Source: Chitinophaga alhagiae (lineage in GTDB: Bacteria > Bacteroidota > Bacteroidia > Chitinophagales > Chitinophagaceae). From it: a stretch of DNA of 64,000 bases. A program made the translations under genes and the position numbers. The stretch is from contig NZ_QXMH01000002.1 of the NCBI RefSeq assembly GCF_003568665.1, forward strand, positions 372,001 through 436,000. Reading direction: 5' to 3'. The notes under the pieces were generated by a model, which worked only from the letters and a program-made list of their open reading frames with translations, had not been told where the DNA came from and searched no databases. Below, one piece after another: positions 27,782 through 36,923 of the stretch (the stretch's first letter is position 1; the number at the start of each line of letters is the position of its first letter).

Positions 27782-28738
27782 ATGAGTACAATGCCATTAT
27801 CACGCAGGGAATTTATTGCAGGTGCAGGCATACTGCTGGCCGGCACGGCCCTGAAGCTGCGCGGCGCTGGGCTGCCGGAGCCGGAAGCGGAACAGTTGAT
27901 AGACATTCATCAGCACATCAGCTATATGGGCCGCACTGATGCGGACCTGATGCATCACCAGCGGGCGCTGGGCGTAACCCGCACCATTATGTTGCCTTCC
28001 GGCACACCGGTAAGCAGGCCTTCCACGCATGAGGGCAAGTCTAACGGGCTGCAAGCCAGGGCCGGTGGCAATGAGGCCTGCTACCAGTTGGTGCAGCAAT
28101 ACCCCAAAGAGCTGCTGTTTGGCGCTAACGAGGTACCTGACCTGCCTGGTGCTACCGCGGAAATTGAAAAGTACCTCAAGCTGGGCGCGGTGGTCATAGG
28201 CGAACTGAAATTCGGGGTGGACTGCGATTCAAAGGAAATGCAGCGCATCTATGAGCTGGCGCAGGCTTACAACGTACCGGTGCTGATGCACTGGCAGTTT
28301 AACATGTACAACTACGGCTTTGACCGCTTTCATAAAATGCTGGAAAAATACCCGAAGGTCAACTTCATTGGGCACGCACAAACATGGTGGGCCAATGTGG
28401 ATAAAAGCTATACAGATAAGCTGGGCCTCTATCCTAAAGGGAAGATCACGCCCGGCGGCCTTACGGACCGCCTGCTGAGCAATTATCCCAATATGTATGC
28501 AGACCTTTCCGCCGGCTCGGGCCTTAACGCTGTTGCGCGGGATGAAGAGCACGCAAAAGCATTCCTGAAAAAGCATCAGAACAAGCTGATGTACGGCAGC
28601 GATTGCCTGGATGTTACAGCGGAGCTGAAAGACTGCTCCGGTGCGGGTATGCTGGCCGAGGTCAGGAAGCTGGCGCCGGATAAAAAGGCGTTGAACAAAA
28701 TACTGTACAAGAATGCGAAACGAATATTCCGGTTATAG
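27782..28738 (+). CDS. Tat-exported amidohydrolase family protein
   Basis: From the ATG at 27782 the product has 318 residues and a Tat signal (LSRREFIAGAGILLAGTALK). An upstream start at 27752 would overlap the previous gene by 11 bases and put ten residues before the signal. The mature part is an Amidohydro_2 TIM barrel: LIDIHQHISYMG with the metal HxH, then VIGELKFGVDC, VLMHWQFNMY, VNFIGHAQTWW and the terminal MYGSDCLD motif with the catalytic aspartate. Members are zinc-dependent hydrolases or decarboxylases. It lies 12 bases before the next gene, in the same operon. Confidence 0.88.
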   Translation: MSTMPLSRREFIAGAGILLAGTALKLRGAGLPEPEAEQLIDIHQHISYMGRTDADLMHHQRALGVTRTIMLPSGTPVSRPSTHEGKSNGLQARAGGNEACYQLVQQYPKELLFGANEVPDLPGATAEIEKYLKLGAVVIGELKFGVDCDSKEMQRIYELAQAYNVPVLMHWQFNMYNYGFDRFHKMLEKYPKVNFIGHAQTWWANVDKSYTDKLGLYPKGKITPGGLTDRLLSNYPNMYADLSAGSGLNAVARDEEHAKAFLKKHQNKLMYGSDCLDVTAELKDCSGAGMLAEVRKLAPDKKALNKILYKNAKRIFRL

Positions 28739-28750
28739 AAAAATCAAGCA

Positions 28751-30061
28751 ATGATACCAGTAGAAACAGTTACAGACAAAGCACTGACAGCAAAGCCATA
28801 TTTTTCCGGGTTCGGACTGGCCCATGACACCTACAACGCCATTACAGCAGCCAGCAATGGAAAAATTTATTACGTGCTCTCATCGGAGTCTTATGACAAG
28901 GGAGGGCAGATATATGTATACGATCCGGCTACAGACCGCTCGGAATTTCTGGCGGACCTTACGGAGATATGCGGGGAAAAAGACGCCGCCACTATTCCGC
29001 AAGGCAAAAGCCACGTGCGTTTTCATGAAAGCGGGGGTAAGCTGTATTTCGCCTCGCATGTAGGGGTGTATGAAATGATAGACGGTATGGAACGGCTGCA
29101 CGTGCATGCGCCGGAAGGTTATAAACTGTACCCCGGCGGGCATTTTCTTTCATATGACCTGGATACAGGCCGGTTTGAAGACCTGGCTATTGCCCCCGAG
29201 GGCGAAGGCATTATTACCATGACCATGGACAAGGAAAGGAAACAATTGTACGCACTTACCTGGCCATTGGGTTATTTCATCCATTACAACATACAAACCG
29301 GGGAGTTGAAAAACCTCGGTCTGACCTGTGCCCGCAGTGAGGCCGGAACGGTGGGAGACGACTACCGCACTATCTGCCGTTCCATGTTCGTAGACCAGGA
29401 GAAGGGGAACGTGTATTTCTCCACCGCGGAAGGTTCCATCTTTACCTATCACCCTGCCGCCTCCGCACTGGAAAAGCTGGAGGGCATAGACCTGAAGATG
29501 GACTACTTCGGTACTTACGATGCCACACGCCCCGGCAGCATGGGCTATAACTGGCGTAAGATATTCTGGTACGCGCCTGAAAAGGTAGCATACGGCGTGC
29601 ATGGCAACTCCGGTTACCTGTTCCGTTTTGATCCTGCTGAAAGGAAAGTGGAGATCGTGGACCGCATTGCGTCTTCGCTTTCCCAGAAAAGCGGGATGTA
29701 TGACCAGTTTAGTTACGGTTACCTGGGGTTCATTCTCGGCCCTGACGGGGAAACCATCTATTACCTCACAGGCGGCCCGGTGTATGAGAACGGCAAAAGG
29801 GTAACAGGGGCCAGCCAGATAGCCAAGGGAGCCGCCAAAGGCATAGAGAACCTGCACGTGGTTACCTATCACCTGCCTACCGGCACGTATAAAGACCATG
29901 GCGCTGTGTTCTACCCGGACGGCGGCCGCCCCACATACGTCAATTCCATTGCTATTGGCGCGGACGGTAATATCTACACCCTGGCGCGGTTTAACTGGCG
30001 GGGCAACGAGATCCAAGACCTGGTGAAGATACCGAACCCTTTTCGCTTAAAAATTTCCTGA
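28751..30061 (+). CDS. Beta-propeller protein of unknown function
   Basis: The 436-residue protein has no signal peptide (MIPVETVTDKALTAKPYFSG) and a repeated pattern of short strands of the kind AASNGKIYYVLSSE, GNVYFSTAEGSIFTYHP, DGETIYYLTGGPVYENG and ADGNIYTLARFNW, spaced by 50-60 residues. This fits a six- to eight-bladed propeller similar to SMP-30/gluconolaconase or oligogalacturonide-sensing proteins, but I cannot assign a family. Without a signal it would be cytoplasmic, unlike its Tat and Sec neighbours. A missing signal could also mean the annotated start is internal, but no upstream start is available before 28739. Confidence 0.6.
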   Translation: MIPVETVTDKALTAKPYFSGFGLAHDTYNAITAASNGKIYYVLSSESYDKGGQIYVYDPATDRSEFLADLTEICGEKDAATIPQGKSHVRFHESGGKLYFASHVGVYEMIDGMERLHVHAPEGYKLYPGGHFLSYDLDTGRFEDLAIAPEGEGIITMTMDKERKQLYALTWPLGYFIHYNIQTGELKNLGLTCARSEAGTVGDDYRTICRSMFVDQEKGNVYFSTAEGSIFTYHPAASALEKLEGIDLKMDYFGTYDATRPGSMGYNWRKIFWYAPEKVAYGVHGNSGYLFRFDPAERKVEIVDRIASSLSQKSGMYDQFSYGYLGFILGPDGETIYYLTGGPVYENGKRVTGASQIAKGAAKGIENLHVVTYHLPTGTYKDHGAVFYPDGGRPTYVNSIAIGADGNIYTLARFNWRGNEIQDLVKIPNPFRLKIS

Positions 30062-30095
30062 ATCCACTATGAAAAAAATAATAACAGACTGCAAC

Positions 30096-32219
30096 ATGAA
30101 GAACAGGCGTATTTTTTTAGCTATTGGCGTGGCGCTGCTGGCCGCATGTAACGAGCCGCGGTACAAAGGCCCGCTGTCACCGGAAGAGTCCATTAAAACG
30201 TTTGATGTGGCGGAAGGTTTCAAGGTAGAGGTTTTTGCGGCGGAGCCTTACGTGAAAGATCCCGTTGAAATGGTGTTTGATGAAGAAGGGAACTGTTTTG
30301 TGATGGAAATGGGAGACTATCCGTACAAGCCGGAAAAGGGGCGCGGAACGGGCAAGATACGCCAACTGAAAGATATGGATGGGGATGGAAGGATAGATTC
30401 CGCCATCGTGTTTGCCGAAGGCCTGCCCAGCGGCACCAGTATGCTGCCCTGGCGGCAGGGCCTGCTGGTAACGGCGGCGCCTGACATATTGTTTATGAAA
30501 GATACGGATGGAGACGGGCGGGCAGACAGTACGGAAGTGCTGTTCACCGGTTTTTTTGAAGATAATTCCGAAGCCCAGATCACCAGCCTACGGTATGGGG
30601 TAGACAACTGGATCTACGCCAACAACAACGGGCAGAAAGGGCAGGTAAAATTCATGCGCAAGCCGGATGCGCCGCCGGTGTCTGTTGGCGGCGGAGACTT
30701 CCGTTTCCGGCTGGATAAAGGTTTGTTTGAAGTAGAGTCCGGCGTGGGCCAATTCGGCCTGGCTATGGACGACTACGGGCATCGCTTCTTCACCCAGAAC
30801 ACCTTGCATATACAAACGGCGCCTATTCCCTGGCGTTACCTGCACCGGCATAATTACCTGCCGGCCTACAGAGGCGTGGCCAATATTTATAAAGACACGC
30901 CGGTGGTATACCAGTTGAGCGAAACACCGTACTGGCGGCAGGAGCGTACGGACCGGCGGCAGCAGGCGTACGATGAGCAGGGCCTTGGCAGAAAAGAATA
31001 CGCGCGGGAGCATTTTACCGGCGCATCGGGCGGTACGGATTATAACGGCGCGGGTTTCCCGCAGGAGTATTACGGCTCCGTGTTTACCGCGGAAGTGGCC
31101 TGCAACCTGATACACCGGGACCAGATAGACACCTTGCACAATGGGCCTTTCTTTGCGGCAAGGCGGCCTGAAAAGGAGCTGAAAAGAGAGTTCCTGGCCG
31201 CGTCAGACCCCTGGTTCCGCCCTGTGAACCTGGCCAATGCACCGGATGGCTGGCTTTACCTGATAGACATGTACCGCCAGCATATAGAAACACCGGTGTC
31301 CATCCCGGAAGACCTGAAAACGGATATGGACTTTATGTTGGGCAACCAGTACGGCCGCATTTACCGCATTGTGCCCACCGGCGCCACCGTGCGGCACAAC
31401 GTAAAGCCGGGCCTCCGCGGCAAGTCAACGGAAGAGCTGGTGGCGCTGCTGGGTAACGGCAGCCGCTGGTGGCGTGTAAATGCGCAGCGCCTGCTGGTAG
31501 AACGGAAAGACCCCGCCGCCATTCCCATGCTCAACGCGCTCTATACTTCCGGCAACGCCGGCGAAAAAGCGCGGTTGCATGCATTGTACACCCTGGAAGG
31601 GCTGGATGCGCTTAACAGCGGGCTGGTAACGCAGGCCATGAATGACCAGGCGCCCGGCATCCGCGAACATGCCGCCATACTGGCGGAGCGCTACCCGGCG
31701 TGTTTGCCTGCGCTGGTGAAACTGAGTGAAGACACGGTGCCACTGGTAGCCTTTCAGGCCACACTAAGCCTGGGCCAGTTCCCTGAAAGCAAAACAGCGG
31801 AAGCGCTGGTGGCCGTATTGGAAAAACATGCAAAAGACAGATGGTTCCAGTCTGCCATACTCAGTTCCCCTGCCGGCATCTCCATGCAGTTCCTGACCCG
31901 CCTGCAGGCTTCCGGCGCGCTGAACAAAGAGGGCCGTTCAGATAAAGGCGGGTATCTCACCACTTTTGCGCATGCCGTTGCCGCGCGCAACACGGCAGGG
32001 GAGGTGAGCCGTTTGTTGGGAATAGCGCTGCAATTGAGTGAAAAATACCAGGTAGCCATTTTGGGCGGTGTAACTACCGGCTTGAAAGCCGGCAAAAGCA
32101 AAACCGCTCCCGATGCGGCGTTTGGCCCCGCGCTGGCGGCACTGGAGAAAAGTACGGACGGTAAGGTGAAGGCGGCCGCGGAGAAATTGTCCGCGTCATT
32201 GAAAGAAACAGGAAAATAA
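30096..32219 (+). CDS. PVC-type dehydrogenase-like lipoprotein with HEAT repeats
   Basis: The 707-residue form from 30096 has a lipoprotein signal (MKNRRIFLAIGVALLAAC, Cys18). Next comes the propeller domain of the so-called PVC-type membrane-bound dehydrogenases: FDVAEGFKVEVFAAEPYVKD, then two calcium-loop-like motifs DMDGDGRIDS and DTDGDGRADS, LRYGVDNWIYANNNGQ and PVNLANAPDGWLYLIDMYRQ. The last 250 residues are HEAT-like helical repeats (LVALLGNGSRWWRVNAQRLL and onward). Full members end in a cytochrome c domain with CxxCH; none is present here. A separate HiPIP-like protein is encoded next, which could be the electron acceptor. The substrate is unknown; soluble-sugar oxidation is the common suggestion for this fold. 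Confidence 0.75.
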   Translation: MKNRRIFLAIGVALLAACNEPRYKGPLSPEESIKTFDVAEGFKVEVFAAEPYVKDPVEMVFDEEGNCFVMEMGDYPYKPEKGRGTGKIRQLKDMDGDGRIDSAIVFAEGLPSGTSMLPWRQGLLVTAAPDILFMKDTDGDGRADSTEVLFTGFFEDNSEAQITSLRYGVDNWIYANNNGQKGQVKFMRKPDAPPVSVGGGDFRFRLDKGLFEVESGVGQFGLAMDDYGHRFFTQNTLHIQTAPIPWRYLHRHNYLPAYRGVANIYKDTPVVYQLSETPYWRQERTDRRQQAYDEQGLGRKEYAREHFTGASGGTDYNGAGFPQEYYGSVFTAEVACNLIHRDQIDTLHNGPFFAARRPEKELKREFLAASDPWFRPVNLANAPDGWLYLIDMYRQHIETPVSIPEDLKTDMDFMLGNQYGRIYRIVPTGATVRHNVKPGLRGKSTEELVALLGNGSRWWRVNAQRLLVERKDPAAIPMLNALYTSGNAGEKARLHALYTLEGLDALNSGLVTQAMNDQAPGIREHAAILAERYPACLPALVKLSEDTVPLVAFQATLSLGQFPESKTAEALVAVLEKHAKDRWFQSAILSSPAGISMQFLTRLQASGALNKEGRSDKGGYLTTFAHAVAARNTAGEVSRLLGIALQLSEKYQVAILGGVTTGLKAGKSKTAPDAAFGPALAALEKSTDGKVKAAAEKLSASLKETGK

Positions 32220-32284
32220 AACGCCGGCCGTAAAACTGCCGGGAAAAATATTCGCATAAAAAAGGGAAAGTGCAAAAACACTGC

Positions 32285-32638
32285 ATGATGGAAAAACAGC
32301 ATTATTCGCGCCGTTCGTTTCTGAGCAATACTTTTTCATCCGGTCTGCTACTGCTCACAGGCGGCCTGCTGGCCGCAGGCTGCGGTGGCGGCAAAAAAGA
32401 AAATAAAGCGGAAGAAGAGCTGACCTCCTGCCAGGACTATAGTCACCTGATGGAAGAAGACCTGGCGGCGAGGAAGAAACTGGGATATACAGATGCTTCT
32501 CCCGATCCCGAAAAATACTGCAGGCTGTGCAACCTCTACAAGCCCCCCAGGGAAGGGGCCAAATGCGGAGGGTGCCTGCTGTTCAAGGGGCCGGTAGAAG
32601 CAGAGGGCACCTGTACGTACTGGGCGCCCCAGACCTGA
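32285..32638 (+). CDS. Tat-exported HiPIP-like iron-sulfur protein
   Basis: The 117-residue product (start at 32285 or 32288) begins with a Tat signal (YSRRSFLSNTFSSGLLLLTG) and a possible lipobox LAAGC. Its C-terminal half has the high-potential iron-sulfur spacing: CRLC, then KCGGCLLF, then GTCTYW, i.e. C-x2-C, a cysteine about 16 residues on, and the last one about 15 residues later, with aromatic residues beside it. HiPIPs carry one [4Fe-4S] cluster and shuttle single electrons in the periplasm. Tat export fits a cluster inserted in the cytoplasm. It follows the dehydrogenase-like gene by 65 bases. Confidence 0.75.
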   Translation: MMEKQHYSRRSFLSNTFSSGLLLLTGGLLAAGCGGGKKENKAEEELTSCQDYSHLMEEDLAARKKLGYTDASPDPEKYCRLCNLYKPPREGAKCGGCLLFKGPVEAEGTCTYWAPQT

Positions 32639-32664
32639 CAAATGTACCAATAAATCATACCGTC

Positions 32665-33561
32665 ATGATGAAACGCTTGTCAACACTTGTGGTACTGGCT
32701 TTGCTGTGCCAATACCTTCTCTTTGCCGGTAACGGCCCGGGCAACGGGCCAGGGCAGCAGCCTGTACGGGGCACCTACAGCGGCTTGCCGCGCCTCGCTA
32801 ATGACCGGGCAGACCTGCCCCGCCTGCTGGCCGAGCTGAAAGACATTCACGCCAATACGTACAACTGGCTGATATGGACGCGGGCAACGGATTGGGAAGA
32901 CCTGCAGGCCTTTCTGCCCATGGCCCGCAAAGCCGGTATCACAGTATGGGTAACGTTGGTGCCGCACTCCGAATCTCCTCCTCATGCAAAATATTTTTCA
33001 GAACCCTTCCGGCTCGATTTTGAACGCTGGGCCAAAGAGCTGGCCGCGCTCAGCCTGAAAGAGCCTGCCCTCACCACCTGGAGCATAGATGATTTTGTAC
33101 ACAACCTGCAGGCGTTCACCCCTGAATATGTTGGCAGGTTCATCGCGGCGGCCAGGGCTATTAATCCCAAACTGGCCTTCATTCCCTGCTGTTATTACCG
33201 GCAGATCAATGCGGCCTTTTCATCTGCCTACGCGCCTTTCCTCAGCGGTGTGCTGTTCCCCTACCGCGCAGAATCCGTAAAGGCCAGTCTTGCAGACGCC
33301 ACACAGGTAAAAGCGGAAATAGATACCATCAAACAATTGTTCGGGGCCTCGTTCCCCGTAGTACTGGATATATACGCCACTGCGCACAGCCGCCTGGGCG
33401 CGTCTACGCCCGGGTACGTGAAAGAAGTGCTGAAGGCGGGCATGCGGCATGCAGACGGCGTGTTTATCTATTGCCATCAAGACCCCGCAACGCAACAGGA
33501 GAAGTACGCCGTGATCAGGGAAGGATTTGCGCGGGGAGAGAAAGGCAAACGCATTCCATAA
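32665..33561 (+). CDS. Secreted protein of unknown function, glycosidase-like barrel
   Basis: The 298-residue form from 32665 starts with a signal peptide (MMKRLSTLVVLALLCQYLLF); a longer frame from 32527 overlaps the HiPIP gene and lacks any signal. The mature part alternates strands and helices: NTYNWLIWTRATDWEDLQAF, AGITVWVTLVPHSESPPHAK, LTTWSIDDFVHNLQAFTPEY, PKLAFIPCCYYRQIN, GVLFPYRAES, VVLDIYATAHSRLG, and HADGVFIYCHQDP. Acidic residues at strand ends (SIDDF, DIYA) suggest a TIM barrel of the glycoside hydrolase superfamily, but I recognise no family. It is the last gene before the susC spacer. Confidence 0.55.
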   Translation: MMKRLSTLVVLALLCQYLLFAGNGPGNGPGQQPVRGTYSGLPRLANDRADLPRLLAELKDIHANTYNWLIWTRATDWEDLQAFLPMARKAGITVWVTLVPHSESPPHAKYFSEPFRLDFERWAKELAALSLKEPALTTWSIDDFVHNLQAFTPEYVGRFIAAARAINPKLAFIPCCYYRQINAAFSSAYAPFLSGVLFPYRAESVKASLADATQVKAEIDTIKQLFGASFPVVLDIYATAHSRLGASTPGYVKEVLKAGMRHADGVFIYCHQDPATQQEKYAVIREGFARGEKGKRIP

Positions 33562-33699
33562 AGCAACAACAGGAACATACGGCCGGTGAATGGCCTGCGT
33601 GCAACAGGAAAGACCAGGAAAATAAACAGACACTCACCTCAAACAAAAGACGCTCAGCCAGGGATTTACTATTCGAAAAACCGTTTAATTATTCGCTTA

Positions 33700-33715
33700 C
33701 ACGGGTACGCGCCCG
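33700..33715 (+). promoter_or_regulatory. Second, degenerate copy of the LacI-type operator before susC
   Basis: CGGGTACGCGCCCG (33702-33715) agrees with the palindrome core at 24753-24766 in 12 of 14 positions and keeps the two CGGG/CCCG ends. It lies 25 bases before the susC ATG. No -7 box overlaps it, unlike the first site, so it may be an auxiliary operator, a roadblock, or an evolutionary relic. Confidence 0.55.
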
Positions 33716-33739
33716 AAAACTCAACCAAAAGTATTACAT

Positions 33740-36700
33740 ATGATTACGCAAAAACCTTCGTGGTGCATCCCATTACGGATGGGAGGTGTCATGCTCATGC
33801 TGTTCCTTTTAACAGCGCCCGGGCAATTATGGGCGCAGCAACAAAAAACGGTAACCGGCACCGTGCGTGAGCAGCCGGGAGGCACGCCCATGCCGGGTGT
33901 GCGGGTAATGGTAAAAGGCACCGCCCGGGGCGCCAATACCAACGAGCAGGGAAAATATACCCTTTCCGTGCAGGAGGGGGCCGTGCTGGAATTTTCCTTT
34001 ATAGGCTACCGCAAAGAGGAACGCCCGGTGGCTGGTAAAACCATTGTAGACGTGAGCCTGGAGAAAGAAGATGTAACGCTGAGCAATGTAGTGGTAATAG
34101 GCTATGGCGCTGTAAAGAAACAAGACCTCACCGGTTCCGTGAGCCAGGTAAAAATGAAGGAACTGACCAAAGCCCCGGTTGCTTCCTTTACAGATGCGCT
34201 GGCCGGCCGCGTGGCCGGGGTACAGGTATCTTCTAACGACGGCCAGCCCGGCGGCGTGCCCAACATTGTGATACGCGGCGCCAACTCCCTTACGCAAAGC
34301 AATGCGCCGCTGTATGTGATAGACGGATTCCCGGTAGAGAACCCTGAAAATGCGGCCATCAACCCGGAGGAGATAGAGTCTATGAATATTCTGAAAGACG
34401 CTTCCGCTACCGCCATCTATGGCTCCAGGGCGGCCAACGGCGTAGTGGTGATCGAAACCAAAAGAGGTAAGACCGGTAAACCCGCTATTACATTCAACAC
34501 ATCCTACGGTTTCCAGGAAGTGCCCAAAACCATGGAGATGATGAGCCCGTACGAGTTTATCAAATACCAGTACGAGCGGCGCCCGGATATTACGGCGGAA
34601 AAATATTTCACAGATGGTAAAACGCTGGAATCTTACCGCAACACACCGGCCATCAACTGGCAGAACGAAGTGCTGCGCAAAGGCCCCATGAGCATCAGCA
34701 ACATTGCTATCCGGGGGGGCAGCGATGTTACCCGGTATGCTATCAGCGGATCGTTGTACGATCAGAAAGGGGTAGTGATCAATACTGATTTCAAACGCTA
34801 CCAGGCACGTTTTACGCTAGACCAGGACATTGGCAAAAAGCTGAAAGTAGGCCTTACCGCCAACTACAGCCGCCTCAAAACGTTCGGGCAGCCCGTGGCG
34901 TCCAACCCCGGCTCCAGTTCTATTTCCACGTACCTCTGGTTCAGGGTATGGGCTTACCGCCCGCTTTCGGGAGATGAGGTGAGCCTTACTGATGAAATAG
35001 CCGATCCGGAAAACATCACCCCGTCAGACATCCGCATGAACCCCCTGATCACCGTGCAGAACGACTTCACAAGAGACCTGTCTACCGTCTTTTCCGGCAA
35101 CGCATACCTCAGCTACAGCATTACAGATAACCTGGTACTGCGCCTGAGCGGTATTGCCAACGGGGAGTTCAGGAAGTCAGAACGGTATTACAACAGCAAG
35201 ACCCCGCAAGGCAGCCCCCTGAACCCCAACAACCTGCGGGGCGTTAACGGCAGCGTGGGCAATTCGGAGATCAATATCTGGAGCAGCGAAAATACGCTCA
35301 CCTATAACAAGACCTTTAACGAACATCACAGCCTCACGGCCGTAGGTGGTTTTTCCGCACAGGAAACAAGGGTGGCCACCAACGGCTACGCCGCGCAAAA
35401 CCTGCCTAATGAAAACCTGGGCATCAGCGGCATGGACGAAGGGGTGCCTTACACCGGCACGGCCACGTCCGAAGGCAACACGCTCATGTCTTTTTTTGGC
35501 CGTATTAACTATAACTACCGCTCCAGGTACCTGCTTACCGCCACCTTCCGGGGAGACGGCTCATCCAAGTTTGCGCCGGAGCGCCGCTGGGGGTATTTCC
35601 CTTCCGCCGCTATTGCCTGGAACATGCAGGAAGAAAGTTTCCTGCAGCCGCTGAAAGCGGTGTCAAACGCCAAGCTCCGCCTCAGCTATGGTATTACGGG
35701 CAACAACCGGGTGGGCAACTTTGAATGGTTTGACCGCCTTACGCAAAGCATACAAGGGTATTCTTTCAACAACGGCACGCCTTCTTCCACCATTAACCCG
35801 GCCAACATTGCCAATAAAGACCTGCGCTGGGAACGTACGGCGCAGTTGAACCTGGGGTATGACCTGGGCCTGTTCCGCAACCGGATAGAATTTACGGTAG
35901 ACCTCTACCGCAAAATCACCAACGACCTCCTGCTGCGGGCAGACCTGCCGCCCAGCACCGGTTTTGGTACGGCTTTCAAGAACATTGGCCGCCTGAAGAA
36001 CGAGGGCATTGAGCTGAGCCTGAACACCGTCAACATTTCGAAAGGTGATTTTACATGGCAAAGCAATTTCAACATCAGCTTCAATAAAAACACCATTCTT
36101 GAATTGACGGAAGGGCAGCAGTTCCTGCAAAACGCCGTGTCATTTGAATCACAATTTTCTTCCCCGCTATACCTGTCTGCCATAGGCCAGCCTGCCGGCA
36201 TGTTTTTCGGGTACCTGTTTGATGGCGTGTACCAGTACGCGGATTTTGACAGCCCGGCGCCGGGTGTATATGTATTGAAAAAAGAACTGCCGGCCAACGG
36301 CACAGGCAGAACGGCCATTCAGCCGGGAGATGTCAAGTATAAAGACATCAACGGGGACGGGCTGGTGAACAGTCTTGACATGGTAGTGATGGGCCGCGGG
36401 CAGCCTATTCATGCCGGCGGTTTTATGAACAACTTTTCGTACAAGGGCATAACGCTGAGCGCATTTTTGCAATGGTCTTACGGCAACCAGATCTATAACG
36501 CCAACCGCCTTACGTTTGAAGGCAACAGCAACGGCCGGCATGAAATGAACCAGTTTGCCAGTTATGTGAACCGCTGGTCGCCGGAAAACCAGACCAATGC
36601 AAATTACCGTACCAACGGTCACGGGCCCATAGGGTACCACTCTTCCCGCGTGCTGGAAGATGGGTCTTACCTGCGGTTGAAAACGGTGTCTCTTTCATAC

Positions 36701-36904
36701 AGCCTGCCGGCACGGTACATCCGGAGGCTGAGCATGAGCAACCTGACCTTCAGCATATCCGCGCAGAATTTATTGACCTGGACGAAGTATTCCGGCATGG
36801 ACCCCGAGGTATCTGCCCGCAACTCCGTGCTCACACCGGGTTTTGACTTCTCCGCCTATCCGCGGGCCCGTACCCTGATGTTTGGACTGAACGCCAATTT
36901 CTAA
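33740..36904 (+). CDS. SusC/RagA family TonB-linked outer membrane transporter
   Basis: SusC proteins are outer-membrane barrels that import oligomeric substrates using TonB energy, with a SusD lid. The 1054-residue protein has a signal peptide (to about residue 33, LWAQ), a carboxypeptidase-like regulatory domain (GTVREQPGGTPMPGVRVMVK), the TonB-box region VVVIGYGAVKKQDLTGSV, the plug signature ITFNTS preceded by DASATAIYGSRAANGVVVIE, and a barrel ending in aromatic F (RTLMFGLNANF). It is preceded by a 178-base spacer with the degenerate operator and followed 19 bases later by susD. There is no STN domain, so an anti-sigma signalling role is unlikely. Confidence 0.96.
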   Translation: MITQKPSWCIPLRMGGVMLMLFLLTAPGQLWAQQQKTVTGTVREQPGGTPMPGVRVMVKGTARGANTNEQGKYTLSVQEGAVLEFSFIGYRKEERPVAGKTIVDVSLEKEDVTLSNVVVIGYGAVKKQDLTGSVSQVKMKELTKAPVASFTDALAGRVAGVQVSSNDGQPGGVPNIVIRGANSLTQSNAPLYVIDGFPVENPENAAINPEEIESMNILKDASATAIYGSRAANGVVVIETKRGKTGKPAITFNTSYGFQEVPKTMEMMSPYEFIKYQYERRPDITAEKYFTDGKTLESYRNTPAINWQNEVLRKGPMSISNIAIRGGSDVTRYAISGSLYDQKGVVINTDFKRYQARFTLDQDIGKKLKVGLTANYSRLKTFGQPVASNPGSSSISTYLWFRVWAYRPLSGDEVSLTDEIADPENITPSDIRMNPLITVQNDFTRDLSTVFSGNAYLSYSITDNLVLRLSGIANGEFRKSERYYNSKTPQGSPLNPNNLRGVNGSVGNSEINIWSSENTLTYNKTFNEHHSLTAVGGFSAQETRVATNGYAAQNLPNENLGISGMDEGVPYTGTATSEGNTLMSFFGRINYNYRSRYLLTATFRGDGSSKFAPERRWGYFPSAAIAWNMQEESFLQPLKAVSNAKLRLSYGITGNNRVGNFEWFDRLTQSIQGYSFNNGTPSSTINPANIANKDLRWERTAQLNLGYDLGLFRNRIEFTVDLYRKITNDLLLRADLPPSTGFGTAFKNIGRLKNEGIELSLNTVNISKGDFTWQSNFNISFNKNTILELTEGQQFLQNAVSFESQFSSPLYLSAIGQPAGMFFGYLFDGVYQYADFDSPAPGVYVLKKELPANGTGRTAIQPGDVKYKDINGDGLVNSLDMVVMGRGQPIHAGGFMNNFSYKGITLSAFLQWSYGNQIYNANRLTFEGNSNGRHEMNQFASYVNRWSPENQTNANYRTNGHGPIGYHSSRVLEDGSYLRLKTVSLSYSLPARYIRRLSMSNLTFSISAQNLLTWTKYSGMDPEVSARNSVLTPGFDFSAYPRARTLMFGLNANF

Positions 36905-36923
36905 ACCATTAAACTGAACCGGC

